Part shown: piece after piece, positions 1 to 10,458 of the stretch
How the letters are laid out: each line of letters starts with the position of its first letter
Position numbering within the stretch: the first letter of the stretch is position 1
Assembly (NCBI GenBank): GCA_022264855.1
Contig: JABYQU010000051.1
Coordinates: 244,529-308,528 of the forward strand
Origin: Lenzites betulinus
Lineage: Eukaryota; Basidiomycota; Agaricomycetes; Polyporales; Polyporaceae
Reading direction: 5' to 3'
Length of the DNA stretch: 64,000 nucleotides
Translations under genes and position numbers: made by a program
Notes under the pieces: generated by a model
What the model was told of the DNA's origin: nothing
Database searches by the model: none
The model's input: the letters and a program-made list of their open reading frames with translations, nothing else

Positions 1-604
1 ACAGTCAATATGCAGATACAGCTGTTCCGCTCCGACAGCGTACTTGAGGTAGCGATCTAATATCTGTTCGGGGAGCCAACAGAACGGGTACTGTGCCCTC
101 GAGATCGTCGACCAAAGGGAGGGGGTGCCAGTGACGAGAGTCTTCCAATGACGGCATGTGCGGATGAGAGGTTGCAAGTCACGAACATCGAACATGCCTT
201 CGATCGGGATCTTCTTGTATTGTTTTTCATATATCAGCTGTCCCCGCACTAGCGAGAATATCCTGATGAGAATCTCGGGAGGAAGGCGGTTTATGGGCCG
301 GGACGCGTTGCGGAGCCCGCGGGTGGTTGTATATGAGGCAGTGACGGCCTCTCCCACCAATTTGAGCTTCGAATGGGCAGTATTATGAGTTCTGAGAACG
401 ACCTGCAGGATGCCAGGATAGCTTACAATTGACGTATCCGAGGCACTGTGGCACGGAGCGTTGATGTGAATAATGTGGATCACTTGCGGGTATAGCTACT
501 AGTACTGACCATAATGCAGCGAATTCTGGGCTTTCTAAGCCCTTCAGGAGCATTAGCGCGAGGTCACGCGTGGGAGGGCGTTGTGCAGATGAGATGAGGC
601 TCAT
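1..604 (-). CDS. F-box domain protein, paralog 1 (3' part outside window)
   Basis: This is the 5' part of a gene running off the left edge. The exon at 366-1 reads through an F-box-like core (LPPEILIRIFSLV) followed by FDVRDLQPLIRTCRHWKTLVTGTPSLW, the usual start of Agaricomycete F-box proteins, which act as substrate adaptors of SCF ubiquitin ligases. The exon begins after an AG acceptor at 368-367 (minus). An upstream exon is likely between about 604 and 480, because a segment reading PPT..LA.MLL..L.S there also occurs at the matching place in front of paralog 2. Residue identity with the gene ending at 1151 is high through the F-box, so the two are tandem duplicates. The exact start codon and first splice donor are not resolved. 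The F-box assignment is seen in sequence; the SCF role is family knowledge. Confidence 0.8.
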
Positions 605-1150
605 ACTTGGTCGATCGTGCGAAGGAGGGAGGAGGAAGCAAGGAGGAGGAAAGCTGTGTCGGACTTCGCCACCTCTTAAGTTTTGATTTTGAACAATGGC
701 GTCGCGTGTTATTCACGCCATGGCAAGTGTTCTTTGTCCTATATACGATTCTGTATATATCGTTATCTCCGCGCTATTGTAATCTTACGTAGTACTGATA
801 CCATGTCAAGACGGCAACAGCAGCTAGAGGCCACGTACTAGCTATCAGCTCCGAGAGAACATAGTAAGACGTATGTAGCATCCAGAGCTGATCCAGGCAT
901 GCACCCGCACCCATTCAAGCTCTTTGATATGACCCTGTCTTGGTAAGGATCATAGGGGTCGCGCGTAATGACAATATGGATACCACATACTGCCACCAGT
1001 GTTACGCACGTCGCCGGCTCGGAGCATCAATCCTGTATAACCGTGTGCAGTCCACAGCACACAGAGGCTGGTACATAATACACAGCGTGATCAGTTATGG
1101 GCACGAACAACCTGCAAGCTGTACATGGGGACTCACTGTCGTAACGTTCA
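605..1150. other. Intergenic, no gene seen
   Basis: This is the spacer between the tandem F-box paralogs. Short open frames here lack family resemblance, and no repeat or RNA gene is visible. It probably holds the promoter of paralog 1 and the 3' untranslated region of paralog 2. Confidence 0.5.
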
Positions 1151-3345
1151 TCAATGAGTCAGATGGTCCCATTTCGCCTTGAGCTCTTGATAGACGACGA
1201 CAAGGCCCTCGTACTCCCGGACAAGCTCGAAGCCCTCTTCGCAGCCGACCTTATACGCGTACTCTGCTGCTTGCAGCATCTCATCCCCCCGGATCGCGAC
1301 GACACAGGCGAGCGGACACCCCTCCTCCGCGCGCGATCGTCCGACTTCCTGTACCTCTGCGAGGGTGCCGGCCGCGGTGCAGTCCGAGTCTGACTCGGGC
1401 GAGTCGTTCCCGCAAAAGATCGCGAGCGTATGGAGCAACGGGGAAGGTGCTGTCAGGTCGGGCCCCTTCTTCAGCCCCTCCAGGATGGATCGCGGGTCGT
1501 ATGCCTCCGTAGTACTCTGACAGTAGGCGTTCGAGGACTCGTCTCTTACCCGGTCCACAACCAGCATCATCAACTGAGGGAGGAACTGCAGGACAGTGTG
1601 CGGCGGGACGCATGGCAACCAGGTCGCGTCGGACAGCCATAGTCCACGCAGACCAGAAAACATCGATGTCGCGGCGAACAGGCCGCAGAGGTGCGCGCAG
1701 GTCTCTTGTTCGGCAGTAAGGTGCTGGGCAAGAGACTGGTCGTCGGTAGTGGTGTCATGAGCATGGGATGTAGCCTTCGTTTCCTTGTACGCTAAAAAGG
1801 TTAACTTTATCCTGCAGGCGTTCGCGCAGCGCAACGTGATGGAGAATTTGGGCAGGCGTTCCTGCTCTTTATCGCTGGGGAATGTTGATTGCGTTTCGAT
1901 GGCCTCCTCTTCGCGTTCAAGATTGGCGGTCGTCACGGAGACAAAGTCTGTACCTCCGCTGGCATCCACCTCCTCCAGTACCGCGCGAAGTGCGTTGAGC
2001 GGGATGTTCATGAGTTCTATGCCATCCACCCAGGAGGCTGGCGTGAGGGAGATATGTGACAGCAGTTGACAAAGGCCTGCGACGATTGTAACTTGCCACG
2101 GGAGCGGCATTCGGTTTTGAACGAGGAAAGAATCTACCTCTGGACACGAGACCTGTAGCATGCGTAGGTGGTGCAGCGGGTGCCGCCCGACGAAGCCGAC
2201 CTCTTTCGCGGGACCTCTGGACGGGGTCTGCAGCACGAGTTTCTGCAGGTAAGGGTTCGCACCGAGAAACCTCAGCAGGGCCGCGCAGTCGCGCTTGTAG
2301 TTCAATTCATTGATATAGAGTGTTGTCAGAGCGGGGAAAGGCCCTGTTTCGGGGATGACCCCTCCACGAACGTCGCTCCAGACGTTCAGGATCAACGTGT
2401 TCAGCTTGGGACTCTGTGGGAGGATCGAGCGACGACGAGTCTCTTGGGGCGCCGCGATGGTACTTCGACAGCTGAGTGAGTTGATGCAGCAGTATTCGAG
2501 GTTGGGGAATGCAGAGTGCAGAATCACGGAGCACTCTCCTGAGCAGGAGCGCCCGCAGTCGATGAATATGCCCCGTACTCGCGAGGCGGTTGCTGTGCGG
2601 CAACATATGTCCAGCACCTCCTGGGACGCGTTACCCACGTCGCGTCCGGCAGATATGTACAGGTCCAGATCGCCGTCTCCAACGGCATACTGTAGATAGT
2701 AACTTGGCATACTTTTGGAGCGCCATCGGTCCCACACATCTAGGATCGTTGACCATAAGGAGGGAGTGCTGGTGATGAGGGTTCTCCAATGGCGGCATGT
2801 GAGGATCAGAGGGCGTAAATCTCTGACATCGAACATAAAGTCGATAGGGAGTTCCATATATCTCTGCCGATAGACCAATGGGCTTGGAACAAGAAAGAAT
2901 ATTTTCGTGAGGATCTCGGGAGGGAGGCGGTTGATGGGTTGAGTCGCATTGATAAGTGCGCGGGTGGTCGTGTACGAGGCGGCAATAATATCTTCAAACG
3001 TTTCGAGCTAGAAGAAATAATTTCTCAGTGTTATGCATAAACGATACAGACTGGAGATAACCTACGTTCGATGCATCTGTAGCACTGACATATGGTTGGG
3101 GATGTGTTCAAATGGCGCAGGAGAGGGCTGGAGAGGACGAGACATACTAGATTTCCGCAGACGCCAGGCTTGTCAAGTCTTCTAAGAGCATCTGCGCTAT
3201 GCCCAGCGTGGGAGGTACGTTCACAGGTGAAACAGAGCTCATCATTCTACGGCAGTGAGTGTTCGCAGAGTAAGAGAGTACAAATGAGAGACGAAGGACG
3301 ACGGTTGAAGGAGTATGTGTATCACCCACGTGGCCGTTCATCAAT
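1151..3345 (-). CDS. F-box domain protein, paralog 2
   Basis: The main exon (3007-1151) encodes about 618 residues: TTTRALINATQPINRLPPEILTKIF, then an F-box-like helix set with FDVRDLRPLILTCRHWRTLITSTPSLW, then a long leucine-rich C-terminal region without clear repeat boundaries. It ends with a TGA at 1153-1151. An AG acceptor precedes CTCGAAACG at 3007. A short upstream exon in about 3345-3150, containing PPTLGIAQMLLEDL, is inferred from its match to the same position in paralog 1. The family acts as substrate receptors of SCF ubiquitin ligases (family knowledge); the substrate is unknown. It is in tandem with paralog 1, and a third relative lies at 37577-39741 on the other strand. The exact start is unresolved. 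Confidence 0.82.
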
Positions 3346-3690
3346 ACAACCGTATCGGTCGATCTACTAATAGTAAGAACGCCTCCGCATCCCGCTTTGC
3401 CTCTCTTCGTATCGCTCTCAAGAACCCTCTCTAGCGGGCAAAATCCCGGTAGTGTGTCTGTGTGCCAGCGCGCTGAAGGTGCTGTGCACGCATCGTAGGT
3501 ACAAACCTGCCCGTCTACTTACACTAGTACGGCAAGCACGTGAACAGTGGCCCACACCTTTCGCTTTTCGCCCCGTAAACATGGCGCAGGATCTGGCGTG
3601 CGTAGATGGCTCAGGCCGCCGAACATGCCGCATTTTTCTGTTTACACCGTGTTCGGTGAGCACTTCCGCACTCGGACGCGGTCAAGTAGT

Positions 3691-5763
3691 TCAATTAGAA
3701 CTCACCTGGGGCTCTTCGTCGTTCCCACCCGTACATTTCCTCGTCCACCCCCGTATATTGCCCAACCGCGGCAGCCGCACGCTCCGTTGTCCTGGAGTAC
3801 TCCCCGGCGCAGGCCGCATCCCGGTCTTCTCCCCGGCCACCTCGTCCGCTGAGTAGATCTCCTCCCGATCGTCGGAAGACACCGTACCGGGTCCGCTCGC
3901 GTACTCCAAGTTGATACGCAGTACATGTCTCATGGGTTCCGAGTCCAGAATCCTGGACAGCTGAAGGGAAACGAGCAGAGGGACGCCCGCGCTAGTAGGC
4001 ATCGTGTCGCCCTCCGGACCCGTTCCGACAGCAGCAGCAGCAGCGATGCCCACGGCATATTGCACATAGAGGACCCCGGCCTCTTCGCGTGGTGGGCCTA
4101 CGAGCAGCGCGTCGTTGACCACATTCGGCGAGTCGCTCGCGCTCTCGTCCACGTCCGAATTTGCGGCAGGGCGCACGCTACACCAGCGCACGCTCACACG
4201 CTCGGGCGGGATCGGTGCCCTGGAGGTGCGCCGCGCAACGACGTCGATCGTGATATGGCGAGTTGGACGAGACGACGGAGCCGTGGCAGGGCCCGTCGTC
4301 GACGGCGACGGGGAAAGCGGCTGCGCGGGGGCTGGAGAGAGGCGGAACGAGTAAACATACTCAAAGCGCCGCGCCCTCCGCGTGCGCACGTACAGGTCAT
4401 CGATGACCCCGCGGCGCATCCACTTGCACTCCATTATGTACCCGTGCTGTTTCAGCGCGATCTGGGAAGATGAATCGAGGGAGACGAGCGGTCCTCCGGA
4501 GGTTTTCGGTGGTCGAATGACCCATGGCAATTGCATAACCGTGTGTTGGATACTATCCACGTTCTTCATCTCGATGTGCCTCGCGTACAGTGCGAGGGAA
4601 GCGGGGGCGCACCGCCAGGCGCGATCGTGCTGCCCCAGCGCCGTCTCCACGGCTTCAACGGTGTATTTCATTCCTACCCGCGCCTCGAGGGTCAACACCA
4701 CAATCCGGCCCTGCGCGTCGGCACACCGAAGGATAGCCGCGTGAGAAAAGCGCGCGGCGACGCCGAAGACGTCGTAGAGGGCTGTTGTGGGTGGGTAGGC
4801 GGAGATATGGTGGGGGATGAGTGGAAGGCCTCCCCTGGAGGCTGCGCTTATATAGCTGGAGGTGTGCGAGGCGAGTCCGAGGCGAGTGGCCAGATGGTCC
4901 CATAGGATAGGTGTAATGTCGCCTGAACGGGAGAAGCAGCATGTCGACGACGCGAAGAGGCCTCCATTGCATGAATGTCCGTGGAAGTGCCACGCGAAGA
5001 TGCTCTGGTCCTGGGGATTCGCACGGACGATCGCGGTTTGCAGGCGCAAAAATGCGCGATTGCGCTCCCCGTAGTTCAGGCGCATCCGGACACCGAAAAG
5101 GCCGAGGAGAGAGAACGCAATGTCCTCCTCAAACGGCCAGTCCTTGCGCTGAGATGCCCACGACATTCGCCCGGCAATGCTCACATCGTGCACCGACCTC
5201 TGGCCTCTGAGCACATCGAGGTCTATCCCGGTCACGGCCGCGAGCGTGGGCGCCAGGGTGCTTTTAGTGCCGATCGGGGACCAGTCCTGCGCTAGGAAGA
5301 CGAGTGCGGGTGGGGCGAGGAGTGCCGGGAGTGACCACACGCCCGTATGCCAGCTGCTTCTGCGGAAATGAGAGTCTGTACAGTGCGGAGTGTCTTGGGG
5401 TGGGACGTCTGCGAGGTAGGCGTAGCATGCGCCTGCGCCAATGTAGAATTGCCACAACATATTGTATACGTCGCCGGGTTCTGCGCTGCTGGGGCTAGTG
5501 TTCACGCAGCAGTCTTGCAGCCAGAGATACTCGTAGCCAGCCTTTGCCGCAAACTCGCACGCTTTGCGTATCCTGGGTGAGCGCGTGGTATCCAATCGGT
5601 CCAAGTAGGCGCGTCCAGGTTCGGGCGAAGTGTGAATTTTCTCAAATACCGCAGGGATGGTGCCGTAAGGACTTCTCCAAGCGTATGAGATGATTGCGTA
5701 GGAGACAGCTGATGCCTTGTCCACCTCATGAAATTTGCAGGTACTTGTGTTCAAGAATCGCAT
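3691..5763 (-). CDS. Degenerate HET-domain (heterokaryon incompatibility) protein
   Basis: A single long exon of 690 residues from MRFLNTSTCKF, the standard opening of Agaricomycete HET-domain proteins; an earlier in-frame start at 5781 would add six residues. The HET fold is recognisable in order: SYAIISYAWRS (about residue 22), YEYLWLQDCC (about 80), GACYAYLADV (about 110), a stretch matching the WFxRGWTLQELLAP block, then EEDIAFSLLGLFGVRM with NYGERNRAFLRLQ. Several signature residues are changed: the usual CINQ reads CVNT, GWTLQELLAP reads TGVWSLPALLAP, and the usual R.EDxAYCL block reads WPFEEDIAFSLL. HET proteins trigger allorecognition cell death (family knowledge). Whether this divergent copy still does so is unknown. 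The C-terminal half is Pro/Ser-rich and unrecognised. Confidence 0.8.
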   Translation of the reverse strand: MRFLNTSTCKFHEVDKASAVSYAIISYAWRSPYGTIPAVFEKIHTSPEPGRAYLDRLDTTRSPRIRKACEFAAKAGYEYLWLQDCCVNTSPSSAEPGDVYNMLWQFYIGAGACYAYLADVPPQDTPHCTDSHFRRSSWHTGVWSLPALLAPPALVFLAQDWSPIGTKSTLAPTLAAVTGIDLDVLRGQRSVHDVSIAGRMSWASQRKDWPFEEDIAFSLLGLFGVRMRLNYGERNRAFLRLQTAIVRANPQDQSIFAWHFHGHSCNGGLFASSTCCFSRSGDITPILWDHLATRLGLASHTSSYISAASRGGLPLIPHHISAYPPTTALYDVFGVAARFSHAAILRCADAQGRIVVLTLEARVGMKYTVEAVETALGQHDRAWRCAPASLALYARHIEMKNVDSIQHTVMQLPWVIRPPKTSGGPLVSLDSSSQIALKQHGYIMECKWMRRGVIDDLYVRTRRARRFEYVYSFRLSPAPAQPLSPSPSTTGPATAPSSRPTRHITIDVVARRTSRAPIPPERVSVRWCSVRPAANSDVDESASDSPNVVNDALLVGPPREEAGVLYVQYAVGIAAAAAVGTGPEGDTMPTSAGVPLLVSLQLSRILDSEPMRHVLRINLEYASGPGTVSSDDREEIYSADEVAGEKTGMRPAPGSTPGQRSVRLPRLGNIRGWTRKCTGGNDEEPQVSSN

Positions 5764-6634
5764 AGTGTGTTCTGTGCGCACATATGAGTCAACACACGAA
5801 CATGGAGAGGCAAAGGACGCACCTGAACTCGAGGTATGAGTTTGTCACAACGCTTGCCCCAACCTCAGGCCTCAGGCCTCAGGTGTTGGATGTGTGAAGG
5901 AAGATACACGAGGGGTTAGCGGGGGGCTCCACTCATATAGCCTGACTCTCGGACAGTCGGTGCCTGTGCGGAACCGCGTTGGAGCAGGAATGGTCTTGAT
6001 ACTGCTCTCTGTGCTACACGAAGATCTCACGGTCGTCGACCACCCTGAGCCTGCTGACCAGGTTCGTAGAAGAGAGAAGCGGTACGGCACAGAACCTTGA
6101 AGCACAAGACGCGCGTTATCGTCTGTGACATTATTGTATTGGTGCGCGGCATTCCAGCGGGATGAATGTAGAATAGTGGTGAGGGTGAAAGGACCAGAAG
6201 GATGACGAAAAGAAGATGGGGGTGAGCAGAAGAGGAAACCTGTGTGGACGTCTCAAGCAGCAAACGGATAGTCAGGTCGGGCCCTTGAGCTGCGCAAGCC
6301 CTCACGGCCGTCACCACTCTCCACTAGCTTCCACCACGCGGCGTGCGAGAGCGTGCTGACCATGTTCATAGAAGAGGGAGAAGCGGTCTGGCAGAGACCT
6401 TTGAAGCATGAGACGTGGGTGTGATCATCTACGGCTTCTTGGATTGGTCCAATTTGCTAGCAGCACAAGCGTATAAAGATACTGGTGAGTGTAAAGAGAC
6501 GAGGACCAGCGTGAAGATCACGGGGGAAGGTGGGAGAGGGTGGGAGTGAGCACACTGAGCAAAGTTGAGTAGAGGAACTCCAAGAGTGAGACCCTAAGCG
6601 CCCATACACACCTCTCACCGCAACCCAACCCACT
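5764..6634. repeat. Intergenic with a diverged tandem duplication upstream of MIC10
   Basis: Two imperfect direct copies lie here, roughly 6047-6240 and 6345-6560. Shared anchors are CTGACCA.GTTC.TAGAAGAG followed by GAGAAGCGG, then GA.GCA..AGACG.G, then a GGTGAG.GT.AA stretch before the G-rich tract. The two copies are well under 90 percent identical. The second copy abuts the MIC10 leader, so the block probably contains MIC10 promoter sequence. CCTCAGG is repeated three times at about 5863-5882, near the divergent HET gene. Confidence 0.55.
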
Positions 6635-7184
6635 ATGTCGTCGACACCCAAGCCCACATCTAGCGAGAACATCGTCGCCCAAAAGGTATGTATACGTTCG
6701 TCTAACACGTAACCTATGGTGCTAATGTCTCCCCTCAGTTTGACCGCTGCTGTACGTGAAGAGTTCTCATACGGAGATTGATATCTGACTAGCATCCGGA
6801 CGTGCCTTTTTGCGAACTTGGACTGGTAGTGGCGGACCTCATTGTGAAGTCGTGAGTGCCCCATGAACGTCGGTGACAGGTCGTATACTGACATAGTCTT
6901 GCTTGCGAACAGCGGGGTCGGCTTCAGCGCGGGCGTGATCGCGTCCGTAATCCTCTTCCGCCGTGCGTATTCCCCACCCCTTTGCCTTCACAATGCGTCC
7001 CTCTCTTCCTGAATGGATAGCATGTATACCAACGCAACACTTCATAGGACGCGCGTGGCCCGTCGCGCTCGGCACGGGCTTCGGTGCCGGTATGGCATAC
7101 GCTGACTGCGACCGCTCCTTCAACCCTGCGCGGATACCGGGCACGCGCATCATCCCCCACTCGGAGACGAAGGAGTCCTCATGA
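6635..7184 (+). CDS. MIC10: MICOS complex subunit Mic10
   Basis: Five exons: 6635-6685, 6739-6751, 6830-6851, 6913-6962 and 7048-7184. All junctions are GT-AG and close in frame to a ~90-residue protein. It reads ...NIVAQKFDRCLADLIVKSG, then GVGFSAGVIASVILF, RRRAWP and VALGTGFGAGMAYADCDRSF. This is the DUF543/Mic10 layout: two membrane hairpin segments, each with a glycine-rich motif (GVGFSAG and GTGFGAG), joined by a basic RRR loop. Mic10 oligomers bend the inner mitochondrial membrane at cristae junctions (family knowledge). Exon 2 is only 13 bases, and with the 22-base exon 3 it supplies the DRCLAD motif, which is why simple frame scans miss it. It lies upstream of UVE1 on the same strand. 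Confidence 0.9.
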
Positions 7185-7927
7185 GCATCGGTCCATGCGA
7201 GCCCCTGGAGGAAGAGAGTGGCCTAGAGACAACAGTAGAGATATGGGCGGACTGGTTGCATTCAATGTATGTCTCGACCTGCCTCTCCGTTCTTGACAGC
7301 TCCTCGTGTGCGAAATCACTGGTATGTTCAAATGAAGCCCGGGCTCGAGCAGAGAAATGAGGTACGGTCGTGTTGCCTACACAAGTCATCACATAGGCTA
7401 ACGTCACACGCCTCCTGCCCGCCCTCCCGACTCCCCCTTCCCCTCCCCTGCAGTATAGATCGTCGCAATTTTTTCGCTTCCGTGTCTCTCCAAGTCTGTG
7501 GGCAGCGTCCTCCGGGGTTGGCCAAGAACGTGGCGTTTATACAGCACAACTGCATCCATGCGCGTGAGTTTCCCTGGCTTCGATTTGCAACACAGTGCAA
7601 ACGTACACGATGTCACGCCTATGATGGGCAGAGTGAAGATGATGGTGCGCCACCGCCGCGCCTGCGGCGTCAGCTTTGAGCTCATCGTCGACGCCGGGTG
7701 TGCTGGTCTGGTCGCTGCCGGACACGACGCGCGAGGTCTCGGCGCGCACCGGGCGGCACTTAGACGCCCCAGAAGAACCTCTGCACGTGACGGACGCGTC
7801 GCGCCCGATCGCGCGCATGCGATGACGTCGGTGCGTCGGGGTCGATCCGCGCCCGCCTCCTTGCGCTGTCCGTGCTGTCTCGGACGGCGAGCGAAAGTGC
7901 GGCGGCGGCGGCGCAGAGGGCTTGCGT
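7185..7927. other. Intergenic between MIC10 and UVE1
   Basis: No convincing coding sequence. Overlapping GC-rich open frames on both strands at 7400-7920 show no family resemblance and are best read as chance frames in the UVE1 leader. A pyrimidine-rich stretch lies at about 7415-7450. Confidence 0.45.
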
Positions 7928-10290
7928 ATGCACCACCACCATCTTCTCCGTCTTCGTTTCCTCGCAGCCGCGCATACACCCAGAAGTATATCGACCAGTG
8001 CCTCTGTCTCCGCGAAAACTGGACTAGGCCTTGCGATGGTGAAGAGAAAACGTGCCGCGAGAGCGGCAACAACGCCGGAACCGGTGATGACGGGTCCCGC
8101 GCTGGTGAGCAGCCCGGACGAGGCGCGCTCTCTCATACGGCGCATGTCGGCGCGGAAAAAGAGGAAGGTAGATTACACGGAGGGCCTCCTAGCCGGAGAG
8201 GAGGAGTACGAGCTCCCACAGGGTTCCAAGACAGATACGGGTTTCGAGAGCCCGCTTACCGACCTCGAGGAGGACCCCGTCGTCGAGGAGGAAGCCCCGA
8301 AGAAGCGGACTCGAAAGAAAAAGCTCACAGAACCGGTCGTGTATGATATCCCGCCCGTTGAGACGAAAACGACAACGTTCAAAGGTGCGGATCGACCCCG
8401 GCGTACTGAGTGGTGAAGACATGTGCTGATCATGCAATGTGCAGGCCGGCTTGGGTATGCGTGCTTGAATACAGTGTTGCGAGCAATGAAGCCGGAGCCG
8501 ATATTTTGCTCTCGCACGCTGCGCATCGATACAATTCTGAAGCCCGAGTTTGGTATGGATTATTGTAAGGGGCTCGGACGGAAGAACGCGGAGGATCTCG
8601 CTAAGCTCATTCAGGTACTTACACCGCTCATTGGCGTTTGAATATCAACTCACATTTAGTGGTGGAATGCATAGTGGAACGAGGAAAATAACATCAAGTT
8701 CTTGCGTATTTCTTCAGAGTTGTTCCCCTTCGCTTCACACGACAAATACGGGTACACGTTGGAGTATGCTGAGAAGGAGCTCAAGGTACATCGGGGTGGA
8801 GTACAATCAAGATGAAATGGCGCTCACGGTCTTGGTCTCGAGGCTGCAGGAGACCTCGCGAAACGCTATGGCCACCGGTTGACGACTCATCCAGGCCAGG
8901 TTGGTATTCCTATTGCTGCTATATGCGAGATGGTATTCATGTTGCACTCCCCAAGTTTACCCAGCTAGGGTCTCCAAGAAATGTTGTGGTTGATGCAGCC
9001 ATACGCGATCTGGATTGTGAGTACAACATTTCGCGGGTTGCTCATTTCGCTTACAAATGTGTAGACCATTGTCAGATGTTTCGGCATATGGGACTTGATC
9101 AGGATAGCGTAATGATCATCCACATGGGGGTATGCACACTCATTTCATGTCTCCCTAACTATCGCCCCTTATAGTACTTTGGTGCCACATCTTCATAGGG
9201 CATGTTCGGGGACAAAACAGCCACTATTGAGCGCTTCAAGGAGGTGTACCAGACGCGTCTCACCGATGATATGAAGGCGCGGTTGGTACTCGAAAACGAC
9301 GAGGTATGGCGATCCCCACCGAGCTCACGATCTGACGTTCAACCTCGCCTAGATGTGCTACAACGCGGACGACTTACTGCCAGTTTGCGAGGAGCTAGAT
9401 ATCCCGATCGTGGTACGTCTCAGCATCCTCTACGTCGGCAAAGCTATATTCACCTATTGGCAACATAGTTCGATTACCACCACAACTGGATATATGTGCG
9501 CAGTCTCGAGCCCTCACCGGGAGCGATGTTGACCCTCCTACTATAGCCGTCTGAGCTCCCTATCCCGGAGTTGATCTCACGCATCAACAAGATTTGGCAG
9601 CGCAAGGGCATCAAGCCGAAACAGCACCTCTCCTCTCCGTGTCCCGGCGCAGAGTCCGTCATGGAGAAACGCAAGCACGCAGACAGGTGCCCCGAACTTC
9701 CCGCGGAGCTCCCAGACGACATGGACCTGATGATCGAGGTATTGCACCCTTCCGTTATTTTTCTCTGTGAATTACGAGCTGACGTCGGCGTAGGCCAAAG
9801 ACAAGGAGCAGGCGGTGTTCCACCTGTACAGGATGTACAACCTGCACCCCGTCATACACGAGAACTTGCGCCCGGAGAAACCGGCGAAGCCGTTCCCGCG
9901 GATGATCAAGGAGGAGGCTGCCGCTGCCGCCGAAGCTGCTGGTGAAGAGACAGGAAGTGCGGCGACGCCCCGGAAGCGGGGTAAGCGGTCGCGCGTGAAT
10001 ACCGCAGAGAGCCCTGGTGGGTCCCCTCGTACGTGTGGGGCGCGTTGCGGATCGCTGAAATGTATGTACCAGCCTTGGATGTCCTCGAGACTGGCGTTGC
10101 GGCGGAGCCCAAAGACCTCGAGGATGCCGCGGTAGTGGACGATGACACCGCCGTAGGTAAGAAGCCCGTCAAGCCCGTCAAGCCCGTCAAAAGCGCTCGC
10201 AAGAAAGGTTCCAAGACCGCCGCCGTTGCGGAGAGCGAAGAGGTAGCGAAGCGTCCGCCGCGCAAGAAAGTAACAGGGAAAGCGGTGTAG
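7928..10290 (+). CDS. UVE1: UV damage endonuclease UvdE/Uve1
   Basis: Twelve exons (7928-8384, 8445-8614, 8675-8785, 8843-8899, 8956-9016, 9065-9129, 9199-9303, 9353-9412, 9469-9495, 9547-9738, 9794-10016, 10073-10290) sum to 1746 bases, a continuous 581-residue frame. From about residue 153 it follows the UvdE TIM-barrel family: GRLGYACLNTVLRAM, KFLRISSELFPFASH, YGHRLTTHPGQ, MIIHMGGMFGDK, ENDE, IVFDYHHNW and EKRKHADRC. These blocks carry the His/Glu/Asp residues that bind the metal cluster. The enzyme nicks DNA 5' of UV photoproducts to start alternative excision repair (family knowledge). The tail is Lys-rich with KPVKPVKPVK and looks nuclear. The first 35 residues (HHHHLLRLRFL..RSISTSAS) look like a mitochondrial presequence, and an internal Met (ATG at about 8038, MVKRKRAARA) could give a nuclear form. 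Confidence 0.93.
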
Positions 10291-10458
10291 TAAGAATCCG
10301 CACGACGTCGATCTCGGGTCGTAGAAGGACTCGATGACCTGTGTCAATACTGGAATCTGGCTCGTGAGTCGTAACGCGTGCATTATGGGATATATGATAC
10401 ATGGCAACACCAAAAATCTCGTACAACATGAGCTCCCCAGTCCCCGGGACAAGCCACT

